Below are positions 7,340 to 14,942 of a stretch of 16,872 bases of DNA, piece after piece. The stretch comes from Micromonosporaceae bacterium (GTDB lineage: Bacteria; Actinomycetota; Actinomycetes; Mycobacteriales; Micromonosporaceae): the NCBI GenBank assembly GCA_017354595.1, contig JAFMQQ010000019.1, positions 1-16,872 on the forward strand, given 5' to 3'. How positions within the stretch are numbered: position 1 is the first letter of the stretch; every line of letters begins with the position of its first letter. The notes below the pieces were generated by a model, which saw only the letters and a list, made by a program, of their open reading frames with translations, was not told where the DNA came from and did not search any database. Position numbers and translations under genes: made by a program.

Positions 7340-8290
7340 ATGGTCACCGAGGTCACGCCGCGGCTTGCTGCGGAGCGCGCCACGACCCCCACCCGCCGCG
7401 GGCGACCCCGGCGACGGGTGGGGGTTTCCCGCCGGTACCGGTGGGTCGGCCTGGCGTTCGTCGCGCCGGGCCTGCTGCTCTACGGCTTCGTGGTGCTTTT
7501 CTCGCTCTTCCGCTCGGTGTCGTACTCCTTCTACAAGTGGGACGGGATCACCAAGGCGACCTGGGTGGGGGTGCAGAACTACACCACCTTCTTCACCGAC
7601 CCGGTCCTGCTCGGCTCGCTCGGCCACGTGCTGGTGCTGGTCGTCTTCTTCGCGGTGCTGCCGATCCTGCTCGGCCTGATGAGCGCGGCCATGCTCGGCC
7701 GGCGGCAGCGGCCGGGCGCCGGGTTCTTCCGCTGGGTGTTGTTTCTGCCGCAGGTCATCACCTCGGTGGTCATCGCCATCATCTGGAAGCGCATCTACTC
7801 GCCGAACGGACCGATCAACGCCAGCCTGCGCGCGGCCGGGCTGGACCGGCTGGTACACAACTGGCTCGGCGACTTCAACCTGGCACTGCCGGCGCTCGGC
7901 GTGATCGGCACCTGGGCCGGATTCGGTTTCTGCATGGTGCTTTTCACCGCCGGGGTCGCGGCCATCCCGAACGAACTCTACGAGGCGGCCGAGATGGACG
8001 GCGCTGGTGCGTTCCGGCGGTTTCTCGCGGTAACCCTGCCCGGGCTGCGGGCTCAGCTCAGCGTGGCGCTGGTGCTGACCGTCACCGCCGCACTGCGTAC
8101 CTTCGACCTGGTCTGGATCACCACCCACGGCGGGCCGGGAACATCGACGATGACACCCGCCGCGCTGCTCTACAAGGCGGCGTTCCAGAACCCACAGGTC
8201 GGTCTGGCGTCGGCGATCGGTGTCATCGTGGCGGTGCTCTGCCTGGCCGTCGCGTTGCTCATCACCCGGGTCTCAGAACGGGGGTCGTGA
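7340..8290 (+). CDS. ABC sugar permease, MalF/UgpA type
   Basis: The 316-residue inner-membrane permease of the CUT1 family has an N-terminal cytoplasmic arm rich in Arg (residues 1-33) followed by about six membrane segments. The EAA loop that contacts the ATPase is at roughly residues 213-237 (EAAEMDGAGAFRRF, then LPGL). The ATG at 7340 lies 7 nt after the binding-protein stop. No convincing Shine-Dalgarno is seen, so translation may depend on coupling. The start codon is embedded in GTCCACAATGG, an 11-mer that recurs elsewhere in the window. It would pair with the next gene product to form the transmembrane channel. Confidence 0.92.
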   Translation: MVTEVTPRLAAERATTPTRRGRPRRRVGVSRRYRWVGLAFVAPGLLLYGFVVLFSLFRSVSYSFYKWDGITKATWVGVQNYTTFFTDPVLLGSLGHVLVLVVFFAVLPILLGLMSAAMLGRRQRPGAGFFRWVLFLPQVITSVVIAIIWKRIYSPNGPINASLRAAGLDRLVHNWLGDFNLALPALGVIGTWAGFGFCMVLFTAGVAAIPNELYEAAEMDGAGAFRRFLAVTLPGLRAQLSVALVLTVTAALRTFDLVWITTHGGPGTSTMTPAALLYKAAFQNPQVGLASAIGVIVAVLCLAVALLITRVSERGS

Positions 8291-9102
8291 TGGAGTCCCG
8301 CGCCGAGAAGGCGATCTCCTATCTGGTACTGAGCCTGATGGCCGTGGTGGTGCTCTTTCCGGTGGTGTGGTTCCTGCTGATCTCGCTCTCGCCGGAGACC
8401 TCGGGAGCGATCAGCCTCAGCCGGCCGCGCTGGTCCAACTTCGCCCACGCCTGGCAGCAGGCGGGCTTCTCGCACGCGATGCTGGCCTCCCTCGTGGTGG
8501 TTGTCGCGTCCGTCATCGGCCAGCTGGTACTCGCCGTCACCACCGGGTACGGCCTGGGCGTGCTGAACGCCGCCGGCCACAGCGTCATCTTCCCGCTGAT
8601 ACTGCTCGGCATGATGGTCTCCACCGAGGCGGTCATCGTGCCGCTGTACTACCAGTTCCGCAGCCTCGGCCTGACCAACTCCTGGCTCGGGCTGATAATC
8701 ATCCAGACCGGTATGGGCGTTCCGTTCGGCACGTACTGGATGCGCGCCACCTTCCGGGCGCTGCCCGGCCAGCTCGCGGAGAGCGCCCGGATCGACGGCG
8801 CCAATTCACTGCGGCTGCTCTGGTCGATCCTCATCCCACTGGCCCGACCCGCCATCTACACCCTTGCCCTGCTGAGTTTCATGTGGATCTGGAACGACTA
8901 CTTCATCTCGCTGGTCTTCATCGCCGACCCGGCGAAGCAGACCGCGACGGTGGCACTCGGTGTCTTCCAGGGTCGCTTCCTCGTCCAGGTCAACTACATG
9001 GCCGCAGCCAGTCTGGTGGTGGCCGCCCCCGTACTCATCCTCTACGTCTTCTTCCAGCGACAGTTCATCCGGGGAGTGTTGGCCGGTGCCCTCAAGGAGT
9101 AG
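8290..9102 (+). CDS. ABC sugar permease, MalG/UgpE type
   Basis: The 270-residue CUT1 permease has six predicted membrane segments and an EAA loop at about residues 162-184 (ESARIDGANSLRLLW, then IPLARPA). It ends in the usual QRQFIRGVLAGALKE of this family. The ATG at 8290 shares its A with the TGA of the upstream permease; a GTG one codon earlier (8287) is an equally possible start. Either way the two permease genes are translationally coupled. No ATP-binding subunit gene follows, so the complex probably borrows a shared MsiK-type ATPase; that last point is inference from how actinobacterial CUT1 operons usually work. Confidence 0.92.
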   Translation: MESRAEKAISYLVLSLMAVVVLFPVVWFLLISLSPETSGAISLSRPRWSNFAHAWQQAGFSHAMLASLVVVVASVIGQLVLAVTTGYGLGVLNAAGHSVIFPLILLGMMVSTEAVIVPLYYQFRSLGLTNSWLGLIIIQTGMGVPFGTYWMRATFRALPGQLAESARIDGANSLRLLWSILIPLARPAIYTLALLSFMWIWNDYFISLVFIADPAKQTATVALGVFQGRFLVQVNYMAAASLVVAAPVLILYVFFQRQFIRGVLAGALKE

Positions 9103-9108
9103 TGCTTC

Positions 9109-9900
9109 ATGCGCATCATCCCGGAGATACACCACTCGCCGGAAGAGGTCGGCCGGGCGCTGGCAGCCCCGATCGCCGATGGCATCGCCGCGGCCGCGCG
9201 GCAGGGGCGCCGGTACCTGCTCGGCTGCCCGGCCGGACGCAGCGCGCTGCCGGTGTACCGGGCGCTCGCCGAGCAGGTACCCGCGCGTGGCCTGAATGTC
9301 GCGCATCTGGTGCTGGTACTGATGGACGACTACCTGGAGCCGGCCGGCGCGGCGTTGCGCCGGGTACCCGAAGACCTGCCGTACAGCTGCGTCGGCTTCG
9401 CCCGGCGGCAGATCGCCGAGCCACTCGGCGGCGCCACCGGCCAGCAGCCACAGGTGTGGGTACCGGAGCCGGGCGACCCGGCCGGCTATGACAGGCGCAT
9501 CCGCGAGGCTGGCGGAATCGACATGTTCATCCTCGCCTCCGGCGCCTCGGACGGGCACGTCGCGTTCAACCCACCCGGATCGCCGCGGGACTCGACCACC
9601 CGGGTGGTACGCCTCTCCGAGGCCACCCGGCTGGACAACCTCGCCACGTTCCCGGAGTTCGACAGTCTCGCCGCGGTACCCAGACTCGGCGTCTCGGTCG
9701 GCATATCCACCATCGCCGACCAGTCCCGGCAGGCGGTCATGGTGCTGCACGGACCGGACAAGGCGCGCGCGTACCAACGGTTGCGTGCGGCGACCGGCTA
9801 CGAGCCGGACTGGCCGGCGACGGTTGTGGCCGCCTGCCACTCCCCACGGATACTGGCCGACACCGCGGCCACCTCAGGCGAACCCGCCACCCGCCCCTGA
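9109..9900 (+). CDS. NagB-like sugar-phosphate isomerase/deaminase
   Basis: The 263-residue member of the glucosamine-6-phosphate deaminase / 6-phosphogluconolactonase fold aligns with E. coli NagB by eye. MDDY (residues 72-75) matches MDEY with the catalytic Asp. GGIDMF leads into SDGHVAFNPPGS, matching NDGHIAFNEP, with Asp148 and His150 kept. LGVSVGISTIAD leads into GPDK with Lys218. The Glu of the NagB triad (E148 in E. coli, HIAFNE) is Pro155 here, and the phosphate-loop GST is replaced by AGRS. It may therefore be an isomerase or deaminase acting on a modified sugar phosphate rather than plain NagB. AAGGAG (9094-9099), inside the end of the preceding gene and 9 nt upstream, supports the start. 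A nagA-like deacetylase is not present in the window. Confidence 0.82.
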   Translation: MRIIPEIHHSPEEVGRALAAPIADGIAAAARQGRRYLLGCPAGRSALPVYRALAEQVPARGLNVAHLVLVLMDDYLEPAGAALRRVPEDLPYSCVGFARRQIAEPLGGATGQQPQVWVPEPGDPAGYDRRIREAGGIDMFILASGASDGHVAFNPPGSPRDSTTRVVRLSEATRLDNLATFPEFDSLAAVPRLGVSVGISTIADQSRQAVMVLHGPDKARAYQRLRAATGYEPDWPATVVAACHSPRILADTAATSGEPATRP

Positions 9901-9922
9901 CCCGGCAGTTTGGAAGGCAGAC

Positions 9923-11218
9923 ATGGCACGCATCAAACTCGTCTACATCGGCGGCGGCTCCTCCCGCGCGGCCGGCACCATGGCGTCCTTTGTGGAGCAT
10001 GGTGACGAGTTCGCCGGCTCCGAGGTGGTGCTTGTCGATCTGGAAGCCGACCGGCTCGAGATCGTCCGTACCATCGCGGAGAAGCTGGTCGCCGACCGCG
10101 GGCTGGACCTCACCGTGACCGCCACCACCGACCGGCGCGCCGCGCTGAGCGACGCCGACGCCGTGCTGACCAGCTTCCGGCCCGGCGACTTCGCGGCCCG
10201 CGCGCTGGACGAGCGGATCCCGTTGCGGCACGGCGTGATCGGGCAGGAGACGCAGGGGCCGGGCGGGATGTTCATGGCGCTGCGCTCGATCCAGGTGATG
10301 AAGCAGATCGTCGCGGAGCTGGAGCAGGTGGCGCCGAAGGCGATCATCTTCAACTACACCAACCCGGTGAACATCGTTTCGCAGGCGGTGAGCCAGTTCT
10401 CCGGGGTACCGATCTACTCCATGTGCGAGGGCCCGATCATCTTCCCGGAATGGACACTGCGCGCCGCGGGCCTGGACCCGGACCGGGCACACGTCGTGAT
10501 GGCCGGCCTGAACCACAACTGCTGGTCGGTCGAGCACACCTACGACGGGCAGGACCTGATCCCGCTGCTGGAGCAGGCGCGGCAGGAACGGAAGTCCACT
10601 CTGGACGCGCACAACGAGCGGCTGCTGCATCTGGCGGCGGCGGCCGGTTCGGTCCCGGCCGACTACTTCCTCTACTACTACTTCCGTGATGAGGTGCTGC
10701 GCGAGCAGCAGGCGGCGCGGCAGACCCGGGCCGAGGTGATCCTGGACGCGCTGCCCGGCTACTGGAAGCACTACACCGAGCAGGCCCGGGCGGCGGTACC
10801 GCACCTGGATCCGGAGCGGTCCCGGGGCGGCATCCACGAGCTCGAGCTCGCGATCGATGTGATGAGCGCGTACTACAACGACACCGGCGCCCGGCTGCCG
10901 GTCAACCTCCCCAATGCGGGCGGGGTGCTGCCCGGGTTCAGCGACGACACGGTGGTCGAGGTGTGGTGCACAGTGGACGGTGCCGGGGTACACCCGCTGC
11001 CACACCGGCCACTGCCGCCGACCGGCCTGGCCCTGACCCAGCACCTGGCGGAGTACCAGAAGCTGGCGGCGTACGCGGCCTGGAGCGGTACCCGCGCCGA
11101 CGGCATCCGCGCCATGCTCGCCAACCCGCTGGTACCCTCGCTGCCGGTGGCCGAGGAACTCTACGACGAAATGGCCGTGGCGCACGCCGCGCACCTGCCC
11201 GACCGACTGCTGCCGTGA
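9923..11218 (+). CDS. GH4 NAD-dependent glycosidase
   Basis: The 431-residue enzyme belongs to glycoside hydrolase family 4, which cleaves glycosides by transient NAD+ oxidation at C3 with a divalent metal. An N-terminal Rossmann fold carries VYIGGGS (residues 7-13), and FNYTNPVN is at 143-150. Metal-ligand candidates are Cys168 in MCEGP and His198 in GLNHNCW, and Tyr248 (DYFLYYY) sits where the catalytic base is expected. The Cys-containing tetrapeptide CEGP differs from those I recall for characterised groups (CDMP, CNVP, CHSV, CHG-type), so substrate and anomer are not predicted. GGAAGG (9912-9917) 5 nt before the ATG decides the start; the gap from the NagB-like gene is 22 nt. No signal peptide, so it acts in the cytoplasm on an imported or phosphorylated substrate. 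Confidence 0.88.
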   Translation: MARIKLVYIGGGSSRAAGTMASFVEHGDEFAGSEVVLVDLEADRLEIVRTIAEKLVADRGLDLTVTATTDRRAALSDADAVLTSFRPGDFAARALDERIPLRHGVIGQETQGPGGMFMALRSIQVMKQIVAELEQVAPKAIIFNYTNPVNIVSQAVSQFSGVPIYSMCEGPIIFPEWTLRAAGLDPDRAHVVMAGLNHNCWSVEHTYDGQDLIPLLEQARQERKSTLDAHNERLLHLAAAAGSVPADYFLYYYFRDEVLREQQAARQTRAEVILDALPGYWKHYTEQARAAVPHLDPERSRGGIHELELAIDVMSAYYNDTGARLPVNLPNAGGVLPGFSDDTVVEVWCTVDGAGVHPLPHRPLPPTGLALTQHLAEYQKLAAYAAWSGTRADGIRAMLANPLVPSLPVAEELYDEMAVAHAAHLPDRLLP

Positions 11219-12255
11219 CCCGCAGCTACCTCGGCGTGGATGCCGGCAACTCCAAGACGGTCGCGTTGGTCGGCGACAGCGACGGGAAAGTCCTCGGCTG
11301 GGGTCGTGCCGGTGTCGGCGACATCTATGGCGCCCCGGACGAACCCACCGCGGTAGGCAACGTCTTCGCCGCCGTCGACGCGGCACTGGAGCGGGCGGGT
11401 GCGGCGGGTCACCGGCCCGACTCGGCCACCTTCTGCCTGGCCGGTGTGGACTGGCCGGAGGACGGCGAGTTCTGGCAGGAGCGGATCGCGCAGCGCTATC
11501 CGGGCCTGACCCGGTTCAGCGTGCGCAACGACGGTTTCGCCACGCTGCGCGCCGGAGCGCCATCCGGCCTGGGGATCGCGGTCAGCGTCGGTACCGGTCC
11601 CGCGGTCGCTGCCCGCGGGCCGGACGGCACGCAGCGGTGCCTGGGCTGGTGGTGCTTCGACCACCTCGGTGGGGACGGGTTGGGAGCCGCCGGGCTGCGC
11701 GCGGTGTACCGGTCGCACCAGGGCCTGGCACCGGCGACCACGCTCACCGGACACCTCACCAGGCTGTACCAGATCGACTCGGTGGCCGAACTGCTGCACG
11801 CGTTCACCCGGCGCGCCGACCCGCTGCCCCGCGCGCTGCAGGGCCGGGCGGCCCGGATCGTGCTGGCCTGCGCGGCCGGCGGCGACCCGGTCGCGAACCG
11901 TATCGTCGACGAGCAGGCGGTTGCCTTCGCCGGGTACGCCTGGTGGGTCGGGCGCGAGGCGGGCTTCGACACCGACCGCGAGCAGGTTCCGGTGATTCTC
12001 GGCGGCTCGGTGGTCACCTCGGAGATCCCCGCGCTGCGCGACCAGCTCGCCCGCCGGATCGCGGAGCGGATCCCGGGCGCGCAGACCACGACCGCGCGGC
12101 TGCCGCCGGCGGTCGGCGCGCTGCTGGAGGCGATGGCCGAGGACCCGATGACCGGCGATGCGCCGCGCAGCGCGGCCGGGGAGGACACGCTCAGCCAGGT
12201 CCGCGCCCGGCTCGCCGACGGGGACGTACCGCTCGACCTGTTCACCACCGACTGA
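11215..12255 (+). CDS. BadF/BadG-family sugar kinase (NAGK-like)
   Basis: The 346-residue ASKHA-fold kinase belongs to the BadF/BadG/BcrA/BcrD ATPase group, which includes N-acetylglucosamine and glucosamine kinases. Phosphate-1 motif GVDAGNSKT is at residues 7-15, the catalytic-Asp region VRNDGF has Asp106, phosphate-2 SVGTG is at 124-128 and the adenosine motif VILGGSV at 260-266. The CoA-dehydratase activators of this family carry an Fe-S cluster motif not seen here, so a sugar kinase is more likely. It starts at GTG 11215, whose GTGA overlaps the TGA of the GH4 gene by 4 nt. The product is probably a hexose- or hexosamine-6-phosphate feeding the NagB-like enzyme. The phosphate-1 motif (AGNSKT) is less Gly-rich than usual (GGGTKT). 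Exact substrate is inference. Confidence 0.85.
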   Translation: MTRSYLGVDAGNSKTVALVGDSDGKVLGWGRAGVGDIYGAPDEPTAVGNVFAAVDAALERAGAAGHRPDSATFCLAGVDWPEDGEFWQERIAQRYPGLTRFSVRNDGFATLRAGAPSGLGIAVSVGTGPAVAARGPDGTQRCLGWWCFDHLGGDGLGAAGLRAVYRSHQGLAPATTLTGHLTRLYQIDSVAELLHAFTRRADPLPRALQGRAARIVLACAAGGDPVANRIVDEQAVAFAGYAWWVGREAGFDTDREQVPVILGGSVVTSEIPALRDQLARRIAERIPGAQTTTARLPPAVGALLEAMAEDPMTGDAPRSAAGEDTLSQVRARLADGDVPLDLFTTD

Positions 12256-12269
12256 TACCGGAGGCAGCC

Positions 12270-14369
12270 ATGACCGACCACAGTGGACAAAGCTTCGACC
12301 CGGGCGCGATGACCCTGGCCGAGAAGGTGGCGCTGTGCTCCGGATACGACGACTGGCACACCGAAACGGTCGAGTCGGTCAAGCTGCCGGCGATCGAGGT
12401 CGCCGACGGGCCGCACGGGCTGCGCAAGGAGACCGGCGTGGACATGGTGTGGGAGCCGGCCACCTGCTTCCCGACGCTCTCGGCGCTGGGCTCGTCCTGG
12501 GACCGCGATCTGGTCCGCCGGGTCGGCGAGGCGCTCGGCACCGAGACCCGGGCGGCCGGCGTGCAGGTGCTGCTCGGGCCGGGCATCAACATGAAGCGCT
12601 CCCCGTTGTGCGGGCGCAACTTCGAGTACCTGTCGGAGGATCCGGTGCACGCCGGCGAGCTTGCCACCGCGTACGTGCGTGGCGTGCAGTCGCGCGGTGT
12701 CGGCACCTGCCTGAAGCACTTCGCCGCCAACAACCAGGAGACACTCCGGTTCTGGGTCTCGGCGCAGGTGGACGAGCGGACGCTGCGCGAGATCTACCTG
12801 GCCGCCTTCGAGCGGGTGGTACGCCAGGCGCAACCCTGGTCGGTGATGTGCTCGTACAACCGGATCAACGGGGTACACGCGTCGCAGAACCGCTGGTTGC
12901 TCACCCAGGTGCTCCGCGACGAGTGGGGCTACCAGGGTGTGGTCATCTCCGACTGGGGTGCCGTCCACGACCGGATCGCGGCGCTGGCCGCCGGGTTGGA
13001 TCTGGAGATGCCGGGCACGCCCGGCGCCCCGGGTGAGGTTCTGGACGCGGTCAGCTCCGGTATGCTGCCGGAGTCCACAATGGATGAGTCGGTCCGGCGG
13101 ATCGCCGCGCTGGTCCGCAGGGCAGGGCCGGCCGACCCCGGCCGGGTCGACACGCAGGCACACCACCGGCTGGCCCGCGAGGCGGCTGCCGGCTGCCTCA
13201 CCCTGCTGCGAAACGAGGACGGCTGCCTGCCGATCGACCGGGCGACCACCGGCAGCATCGCGGTCATCGGCGAGTACGCGATCCGGCCGCGGTTGCAGGG
13301 CGGCGGGTCGGCGGGGGTACGCCCGACCGGCGTCGACAACCCGCTCGCCGAGTTGACCGCGGCAGCCGGCGACGGTGTCTGCGTCCACTTTGAACTCGGC
13401 TATCAGGACCCGGACGCGGTCGACCTGGCCGGTGTGGACGGCGAGGTACGCGCACCCGGCGCGGCCCAGCGCGACCGCGACCCGCGTACCGACGCCGAAC
13501 TGATCGCCGACGCGGTACGGCTGGCCGCCTCCTGTGACCTCACCGTGGTCTACGCCGGGTTGCCGCTCGCCTCCGAAACCGAGGGGCACGACCGGGACGG
13601 TGTCGAGCTGCCGGCGGGCCAGCAGGCGCTGCTGGAGGCCCTGGCCGAGCTGGACCCTTCCGCCACAGGCACCAGGCTGGTGGTGGTGCTGTGCAACGGT
13701 TCCGCGGTCACCCTCGGGGCGTGGCACGACCGGTCCTCGGCGATCCTGCACGCCGGCCTCGCCGGCCAGGGCGCCGGCTGGGCGGTGGCACAGGTGCTGT
13801 TCGGCGAGGCCGACCCGTCCGGCCGGCTCGCCGAGACGTACCCGCACCGGCTCGCCGACACGCCGGCGTACCTCAACTTCCCGGGCGAACGCGGCCAGGT
13901 CCGGTACGGCGAGGGCGTGTTCATCGGCTACCGCTGGTACGACGCCACCGGCATTGTGCCGCGGTACCCGTTCGGGCACGGGCTGGCGTACACCACCTTC
14001 GAGTACTCGCCGCTTTCGGCGACGGTGGTCGACGCTGAGGCCGGTACCGTCGACCTGGCGGTCACCGTGACCAACACGGGATCCCGGGCCGGCTGCGAGG
14101 TGGTCCAGTTCTACGTCGGCGACCCGGTGGCCACGGTGCGCCGCCCGGTACGCGAGCTCAAGGCCTTCGAGAAGATCCGCCTCGACCCGGGCGCGGCGTG
14201 CCGGGTCAGCGTCCGCCTCACCGGCCGCGACTTCGCGTTCTTCGATGTCGGGGCGGGGACCTGGCGGCGGGAGGCGGGCGAGTACGCGATCGAGGCGGCG
14301 GCGTCCAGTGTGGACATCCGGGCCCGCGCCACGGTGCGGCTACCGGCCGGTACGGCGTCGCCGGCCTGA
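12270..14369 (+). CDS. GH3 beta-glucosidase-type glycosidase, cytoplasmic
   Basis: The 699-residue GH3 enzyme has the three-part layout of bacterial beta-glucosidases. The (beta/alpha)8 domain (about residues 1-300) includes ADGPHGLRK, GPGINMKRSPLCGRNFEY, KHFAANNQE (149-157) and the nucleophile Asp228 in VISDWGA. The alpha/beta sandwich (about 325-545) carries SETEGHDR at 435-442, where the acid/base Glu is expected. The fibronectin-III-like domain (about 584-690) is at the C-terminus. The KHFAANNQE form, not the KHFPGHG...DSH form, excludes a NagZ-type hexosaminidase. There is no signal peptide, so it hydrolyses imported oligosaccharide inside the cell. GGAGG (12260-12264) 5 nt before the ATG decides the start; the gap from the kinase gene is 14 nt. 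It is the last gene of the operon, and a low-GC gap follows. Confidence 0.93.
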   Translation: MTDHSGQSFDPGAMTLAEKVALCSGYDDWHTETVESVKLPAIEVADGPHGLRKETGVDMVWEPATCFPTLSALGSSWDRDLVRRVGEALGTETRAAGVQVLLGPGINMKRSPLCGRNFEYLSEDPVHAGELATAYVRGVQSRGVGTCLKHFAANNQETLRFWVSAQVDERTLREIYLAAFERVVRQAQPWSVMCSYNRINGVHASQNRWLLTQVLRDEWGYQGVVISDWGAVHDRIAALAAGLDLEMPGTPGAPGEVLDAVSSGMLPESTMDESVRRIAALVRRAGPADPGRVDTQAHHRLAREAAAGCLTLLRNEDGCLPIDRATTGSIAVIGEYAIRPRLQGGGSAGVRPTGVDNPLAELTAAAGDGVCVHFELGYQDPDAVDLAGVDGEVRAPGAAQRDRDPRTDAELIADAVRLAASCDLTVVYAGLPLASETEGHDRDGVELPAGQQALLEALAELDPSATGTRLVVVLCNGSAVTLGAWHDRSSAILHAGLAGQGAGWAVAQVLFGEADPSGRLAETYPHRLADTPAYLNFPGERGQVRYGEGVFIGYRWYDATGIVPRYPFGHGLAYTTFEYSPLSATVVDAEAGTVDLAVTVTNTGSRAGCEVVQFYVGDPVATVRRPVRELKAFEKIRLDPGAACRVSVRLTGRDFAFFDVGAGTWRREAGEYAIEAAASSVDIRARATVRLPAGTASPA

Positions 14370-14478
14370 TCCAGCGCCGTCAATTGTTAACGCACTGGAA
14401 ACAGAGGGCGCTTATGGTACGGTCAGCTTGCGGGTGGCCCGGTGAGGCATTGACCGACAGCAAGGCCGTGAACGTGTC

Positions 14479-14527
14479 CCGGAATGGCAGCCGACGGCGC
14501 ACAGATTCCGGCGTTGCACGGCTGCCA
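14479..14527. repeat. two interlocked perfect inverted repeats
   Basis: CCGGAAT (14479-14485) pairs with ATTCCGG (14505-14511), and TGGCAGCCG (14485-14493) pairs with CGGCTGCCA (14519-14527). The 5' and 3' arms alternate, so as RNA the stems form either mutually exclusive hairpins or an H-type pseudoknot. There is essentially no linker between the two 5' arms, which favours alternative structures. It lies about 110 nt after the GH3 stop and 415 nt before the synthase start. Confidence 0.5.
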
Positions 14528-14602
14528 GGCACTCGAATTGCTCACACACCGGACTCAGCGACCGTGTCGCGCCCTTCTCGAAGAGTGGATCAGCATTCAC
14601 AG

Positions 14603-14630
14603 TTGTCCTTAATCCCTATCTGTTTACTAT
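14603..14630 (+). promoter_or_regulatory. candidate promoter upstream of the NPD synthase
   Basis: TTGTCC (14603-14608), a 16-nt spacer and TACTAT (14625-14630) make a fair housekeeping-type promoter in the most AT-rich part of the gap. It would give a leader of about 300 nt before the ATG at 14943. Confidence 0.35.
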
Positions 14631-14716
14631 GCTTTTGACCGCCCTGAGCGATGCCCCCTGACATGCGACAACTCTCCCAAGGCGTTGATTGAGGCCTATA
14701 TACTCGTCGCCTGACG

Positions 14717-14753
14717 GTTGGCTGAAGATCTCCATACAGTTCGCTGAGGATCT
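14717..14753. repeat. 15-bp direct repeats spaced 22 bp
   Basis: GTTGGCTGAAGATCT (14717-14731) and GTTCGCTGAGGATCT (14739-14753) match at 13 of 15 positions. Their starts are 22 bp apart, two helical turns. That spacing is typical of direct-repeat activator sites, for example those of SARP-type regulators. It lies upstream of the synthase gene, between two candidate promoters. Confidence 0.55.
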
Positions 14754-14825
14754 ATCACTCAATTGACGATGACGTGACCACCTGGGCACTACTTCGTATC
14801 GATCAAATTTCGCCGATCTCCGGTC

Positions 14826-14854
14826 TTACGCACGGCCTCATTCATCGTTATATT
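14826..14854 (+). promoter_or_regulatory. candidate proximal promoter of the NPD synthase
   Basis: TATATT (14849-14854) is a near-consensus -10. The hexamer 17 nt upstream, TTACGC (14826-14831), is a poor -35, as is common in activator-dependent promoters. It would give a leader of about 80 nt to the ATG at 14943. Confidence 0.3.
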
Positions 14855-14942
14855 CGGGTCGCTGGTCGTTACCCGCCGGTACAGGTACCGCATTGTGCAC
14901 TGATGCATGCGGACCGTCCGCTTCCCCACGAACGGGAGTCCG

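Larger units (their letters stand above)
14370..14942. other. 573-nt low-GC intergenic region
   Basis: No credible gene is seen between the GH3 stop and the synthase start. Sampled 60-nt lines have about 40-52% GC, far below the flanking genes. An AGCGCC/GGCGCT inverted repeat (14373-14378 and 14407-14412, 28-nt loop) follows the GH3 stop but has no T-tract, so it is a poor terminator candidate. The region also holds interlocked inverted repeats, paired direct repeats and promoter-like hexamers, listed separately. The palindrome TCAATTGA is at 14759-14766, and a related TCAATTG is at 14380-14386. Confidence 0.8.

Noticed and set aside
11496..13979. 827-codon antisense open frame across the kinase and GH3 genes
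   Set aside because: It is the mirror of two well-recognised genes with strong family motifs. Its Arg/Gly/Pro/Val-rich translation shows no domain and is expected from high-GC third positions.
12270..14369. GH3 gene as a NagZ-type N-acetylhexosaminidase
   Set aside because: The NagZ catalytic loop (KHFPGHG...DSH) is absent; KHFAANNQE and the C-terminal sandwich plus FnIII-like domain mark a beta-glucosidase type.
14373..14412. AGCGCC/GGCGCT inverted repeat as a terminator for the sugar operon
   Set aside because: Only 6 bp with a 28-nt loop and no T-tract, so it does not qualify as a convincing intrinsic terminator.
14414..14638. 75-codon plus-strand ORF in the low-GC gap
   Set aside because: No ribosome binding site, no recognisable domain, and it contains the interlocked inverted repeats; more likely non-coding.
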